From Diphasiastrum complanatum (Eukaryota; Streptophyta; Lycopodiopsida; Lycopodiales; Lycopodiaceae), in the NCBI GenBank assembly GCA_029204225.1, contig CM055095.1, positions 17,741,561 to 17,805,560 on the forward strand: DNA of 64,000 nucleotides, read 5' to 3'. This document shows, piece by piece, positions 61,343-64,000 of this stretch. Below the pieces are notes generated by a model, which saw only the letters and a program-made list of their open reading frames with translations, did no database searches and was not told the origin of the DNA. Position numbers and translations under genes: made by a program. The stretch's first letter is position 1; the number at the start of each line of letters is the position of its first letter.

Positions 61343-61799
61343 TAATGGTCATAATTGTTCGCCAGATTGCTAGGCTGTCTACACGATAGTTTTGGTCTCT
61401 TAGAACATGCATCCATTCTATGTGGGCAAAATTATTTGTGAGTTCCTGGATGGCTATGGAGTAAGCCTGTAGCAATCTATCTTTGATCTGGTACATCCCA
61501 GTCATATTTCATATTAAGAGTTGGGAATCTCCTATGATTCTTAAAGTGTTTATGGTAGGCGCAAACTGTACGACCATATGGAGGCCGAATAGAAGGGTTT
61601 TGTATTCAGCTGTGTTATTGGTGAATCCTTTCCCAAATAAAACACCCATGCTTGCCAATTCGATTTCATTGGGATCACATAACACTGCTCCTATGGTGCC
61701 TTCTCTGTGTGGGTGTCGACATGCCCCATCTATACTTAGGATATAGGTATCTTGCTCATGTAGGAGTTCCATAAAATATTTTTCCCCTTTTTTTCTCAT
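61317..61799 (-). pseudogene. archaeal-type RNase H of the gypsy element
   Basis: Two adjoining minus-strand frames. The first (61509-61799) has YILSIDGACRHPHREGTIGA (first Asp), FTNNTAEYKTLLFGLHM (Glu) and LRIIGDSQLLI (second Asp). The second (61317-61505) has LLQAYSIAIQELTNNF and MHVLRDQNYRVDSLA, with the last catalytic Asp. All four acidic residues of the DEDD site are kept. The NNTAEY and QN-R-D-LA motifs identify the archaeal/plant-type RNase H found as a second RNase H in some plant gypsy elements. One frameshift separates the two halves. Confidence 0.88.
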
Positions 61800-61896
61800 T
61801 TTTTTTTTTCTTTTCTTTTTCCCCTCAAGTGATTTCTTTGGTTAATAAGAATAGAGAAATATATTACATGCTATACAAGTTTTGTGTGTGCTAAGT

Positions 61897-62830
61897 CTAA
61901 TATGCTTTGATCTTGTTGATGTTGACTCGGTGCTTAAAAACCTCACCGTTCAACTCAGTCAATTTCACAGTGTTATTCTCATACAATTTCTGGATTACGT
62001 AAGGACCATTCCATCTATGACCCAACTTATGAGGCATTAACTCATGTCTCGCGTCGTAGAATAATACCAACTCGCCTTGGTTGAAGTGGTAGTCTTGTAA
62101 GTTTTGATCATGGATTTCTTTCATCTGTCGCTTGTGAGTCTGTTGGTGGTTTAAAGCAGTCATCCTATGTTCGTCGAGATCTTGCAGGGTGTCCAACCGC
62201 TGTTGGATGGAATCTTTTTCTCCTAAGTTATGTTTCATGGCAAATCATAGAAATGGTAATTCTACCTCAATGGCAAAACACATTCTTGCCTATACACTAA
62301 GGAAAATGGAGTGTGATTCATGCTGGCTTTGTATGTGGTATTGTATGCCCATAAGCGGAATAGAACTTCTCGTTGGTTTCCTGACACGGATTTTCTTAAT
62401 ATACACACTAGCTGCTTGTTTGTACTTTCCGCTTGACCGTTGGCTTGTGGGTTGTAAGGAGTGCTCTTGCGATGTTTTATCGTTAGTTGGTCAGTTAGGG
62501 CCTTGATTGTTTTGTTCAGAAAGTGGGTCCCTCTATCAGATACAATCTCACGTGGACTACCAAATCGCCCTATCACTTGTTCAAGTAAGAACCAGGCTGT
62601 TTCTTTCGAGTTATCCTTTGCTACTGCTCGTGCTTCGGCCCATTTAGTGAAATAATTGGTGGCCACTATTATGTAGTCTTTTCTACTAGAGAATGCTGGT
62701 CCATGTATCGCTCCTCTAAAATCGATGCCCCACTTTTTGAATGTATGCTTGTATAGTTATTAGTGAATGCACTCTATTTTCTGTTATATTGACCCGTTGG
62801 CAAGTGTCGCAATTCTTTGCGTAGGTGTGA
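61897..62830 (-). pseudogene. gypsy integrase
   Basis: A worn zinc finger around 62790-62830 (CDTCQRVN-like), stops until about 62670, then the core (62262-62666): NYFTKWAEARAVAKDNSKET, the second Asp in EIVSDRGTHFLNKTI, and the Glu in TPYNPQANGQAESTNKQL. The next frame (61897-62238) carries LQDYHFNQGELVLFYDARHE, HKLGHRWNGPYVIQKL and FKHRVNINKIKAY, the GPY/F module. This follows RNase H and precedes the archaeal-type RNase H. Stops in the N-terminal part and a shift near 62250 inactivate it. Confidence 0.92.
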
Positions 62831-62997
62831 GCATCTTGGAATAGTGAGGGCCACCGGTACCTAGCCCTTAGGATTTTCTATCTTGTGAGTTGACTAGTAG
62901 CAAATGGCCACCACAAGCAAAATCGTGGCACTTTTCTAGAACAAACTTAGCTTCCTTGGGGGTTATACAACGCCAATATAGTCCTTCCACTCCTCGT

Positions 62998-63588
62998 CTA
63001 TATAAGATTCCTCCTATCAATGCAAACTTTAGGGCCTGTAATCGCAACTTTCGTTTTTCCTAGTTTGTCATGTCTGTGGGGGTATCTAATGTTGATAAGT
63101 AAGTTGCCAATGTCTATCTTTAATAATTCCTTCAAATGATCTGTTTCCCACTTGCTATCGGTGTTAGTTACCCCTCCTAGCTCATAGATGCAGTCCATAA
63201 GCCCTTGTAATCTAGGTGGGTTACTTTGGAGGGTGTAGTCGAATTCTTGAAGGGATATAATCCCCTTCATCAGTTGCTCAGGTGGTTCCAACTTATTCAT
63301 CATTAAGTTCTCTGTTGTGCTCTTGGTAGAGAAGGTTACCTTTCGATGCAATAGATAATGTCTAAGCTTTGCAGCGACATAAGCTATCCCTAGACATATT
63401 TTCTCCACTTTTGAACAGTTAAGTTCAACTTTGTTCAGCTTCCTCCCTTTAAAGATAATGGGGTGGTAGATTTTATCCCAGATCTGGGCTAAACAACAAT
63501 TGATGCATGTATTAGTGGTGCTAGTGAATACGTAGAATTCCCTATCGTACATCAGTGGTTTCAGAATTGGCGCCTTAGCTAGGGCCAT
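62998..63588 (-). pseudogene. gypsy-type RNase H
   Basis: A 196-codon minus-strand frame beginning MALAKAPILKPLMYDREFYV, the typical L--AP-L--PD---PF-ly start after gypsy RT. It continues HPIIFKGRKLNKVELNCSKV (with the PI-F-SR-L--AE-NYS-EKE pattern), CLGIAYVAAKLRHYLLHRKV and ISLQEFDYTLQ. The catalytic Asp at the start (usually D of -ASD-) reads as Thr/Ser, suggesting loss of activity, and the DALSR ending is replaced by a DCIYELGG stretch. Confidence 0.9.
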
Positions 63589-63732
63589 CTTTAGTCCCTG
63601 GAAGGACTTCTCCCATTCTTTATCCCATGACCATTTGGTGAAATTTTTTTAATAAATTTGTCATGGGGTACATGTGGGAAGCATAGGCCATCACAGAGTA
63701 GCCACTTGATCCTATGAAGGTTTGAAGTTGGC

Positions 63733-63978
63733 TCAGGTGGTTGGGGTTATCATAGCTAATATCATGACAATCTTTTCGGAATCGGTGGCCATGCCATATT
63801 TATTGATCACATGACCTAACAACACTCCATATGGTACCCCAAACAGACACTTGTTGGCATTCAAGGCGATGCACGTGGCCTCACATTTTTGGAAACATTT
63901 TTCTAGTATGGTGAGATAGTCAGAGACTGTAGATGCCCCACAGAGGTCATCTATGAAGATTTTGAGGTTCTCGTCCAA
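63733..63978 (-). pseudogene. gypsy reverse transcriptase fragment
   Basis: Minus-strand frame starting near the palm: LKIFIDDLCGASTVSDYLTI (the IDD of the catalytic site), ILEKCFQKCEATCIALNANK, CLFGVPYGVLLGHVINKYGM. This is the FVDDFSVYG...LGH-VS-KGIEVD portion of Ty3/gypsy RT. The next part (63600-63730) is readable in another frame as a GS-GYYAR-like segment. The N-terminal fingers, protease and gag would lie beyond the right edge. Confidence 0.9.
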
Positions 63979-64000
63979 AACATCCTGAAATTGTTTATTC

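Larger units (their letters stand above)
60896..64000 (-). mobile_element. Ty3/gypsy element, partial (runs off the window)
   Basis: Minus-strand pol pieces in the order RT (63733-63978), RNase H (62998-63588), integrase (61897-62830), archaeal-type RNase H (61317-61799) and a hydrophilic tail (60938-61342). The large size and the extra RNase H point to the Tat-like group of plant gypsy elements, but in those the extra RNase H normally lies before integrase. No LTR was identified at the left end. Frameshifts and stops make it defective. Confidence 0.85.

Overview
The window is nuclear DNA from a seed plant with a large, repeat-rich genome. The evidence is one multi-exon plant-type gene with GT-AG introns up to 7.7 kb, many decayed Ty1/copia elements, a Ty3/gypsy element with a second (archaeal-type) RNase H, an En/Spm-CACTA transposase, a LINE fragment, tRNA-derived short repeats and plant-style microsatellites. 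The species cannot be named. There is no rRNA, functional tRNA, CRISPR array or prokaryotic operon structure.

Layout. 0-5.8 kb: old copia debris (an LTR with polypurine tract, a minus-strand integrase remnant) and a roughly 420-bp dispersed repeat that recurs inverted at 23.2-23.6 kb. 5.8-9.25 kb: a 3.4-kb element with about 175-bp terminal inverted repeats, filled by a roughly 330-bp tandem array and split by a solo LTR with a perfect 5-bp target duplication. 9.3-15.9 kb: an LTR with primer-binding site, a large uninterpretable internal stretch, and two minus-strand copia remnants. 15.9-22.4 kb: a decayed minus-strand CACTA element with TNP2 transposase pieces, a histidine/proline-rich coding minisatellite and degenerate subterminal repeats. 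22.4-25.0 kb: two more copia remnants. 25-27.7 kb: intergenic DNA with a short tRNA-derived retrosequence bounded by a perfect 15-bp duplication, and a TG/AG microsatellite.

27.8-48.5 kb holds the only intact host gene seen: a SAC3/GANP-family mRNA-export protein in 8 exons (668 residues, no frameshift or stop). Its coding sequence is about 2 kb spread over 20.8 kb. Intron 5 carries a minus-strand copia element and intron 6 a plus-strand copia element with both LTRs.

48.6-64 kb: another tRNA-derived repeat, a CT/TA microsatellite, a LINE fragment, an unrecognised group of decayed coding segments in alternating orientation (51.3-53.3 kb), a GACCGCAGAGG-type minisatellite, a second internally deleted CACTA fragment, several LTRs including a second solo LTR of the 6.6-kb family with its own perfect target duplication, a copia gag remnant, and a minus-strand Ty3/gypsy pol that runs off the right edge.

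The most useful leads are the unidentified 51.3-53.3 kb coding cluster, the terminal-inverted-repeat element with its internal array, the unusual integrase-then-RNase H order in the gypsy element, a perfect 26-bp palindrome in a SAC3 intron, and the CACACGTGTG palindrome shared by otherwise unlike repeats. Almost everything apart from the SAC3 gene is mobile-element DNA in decay.
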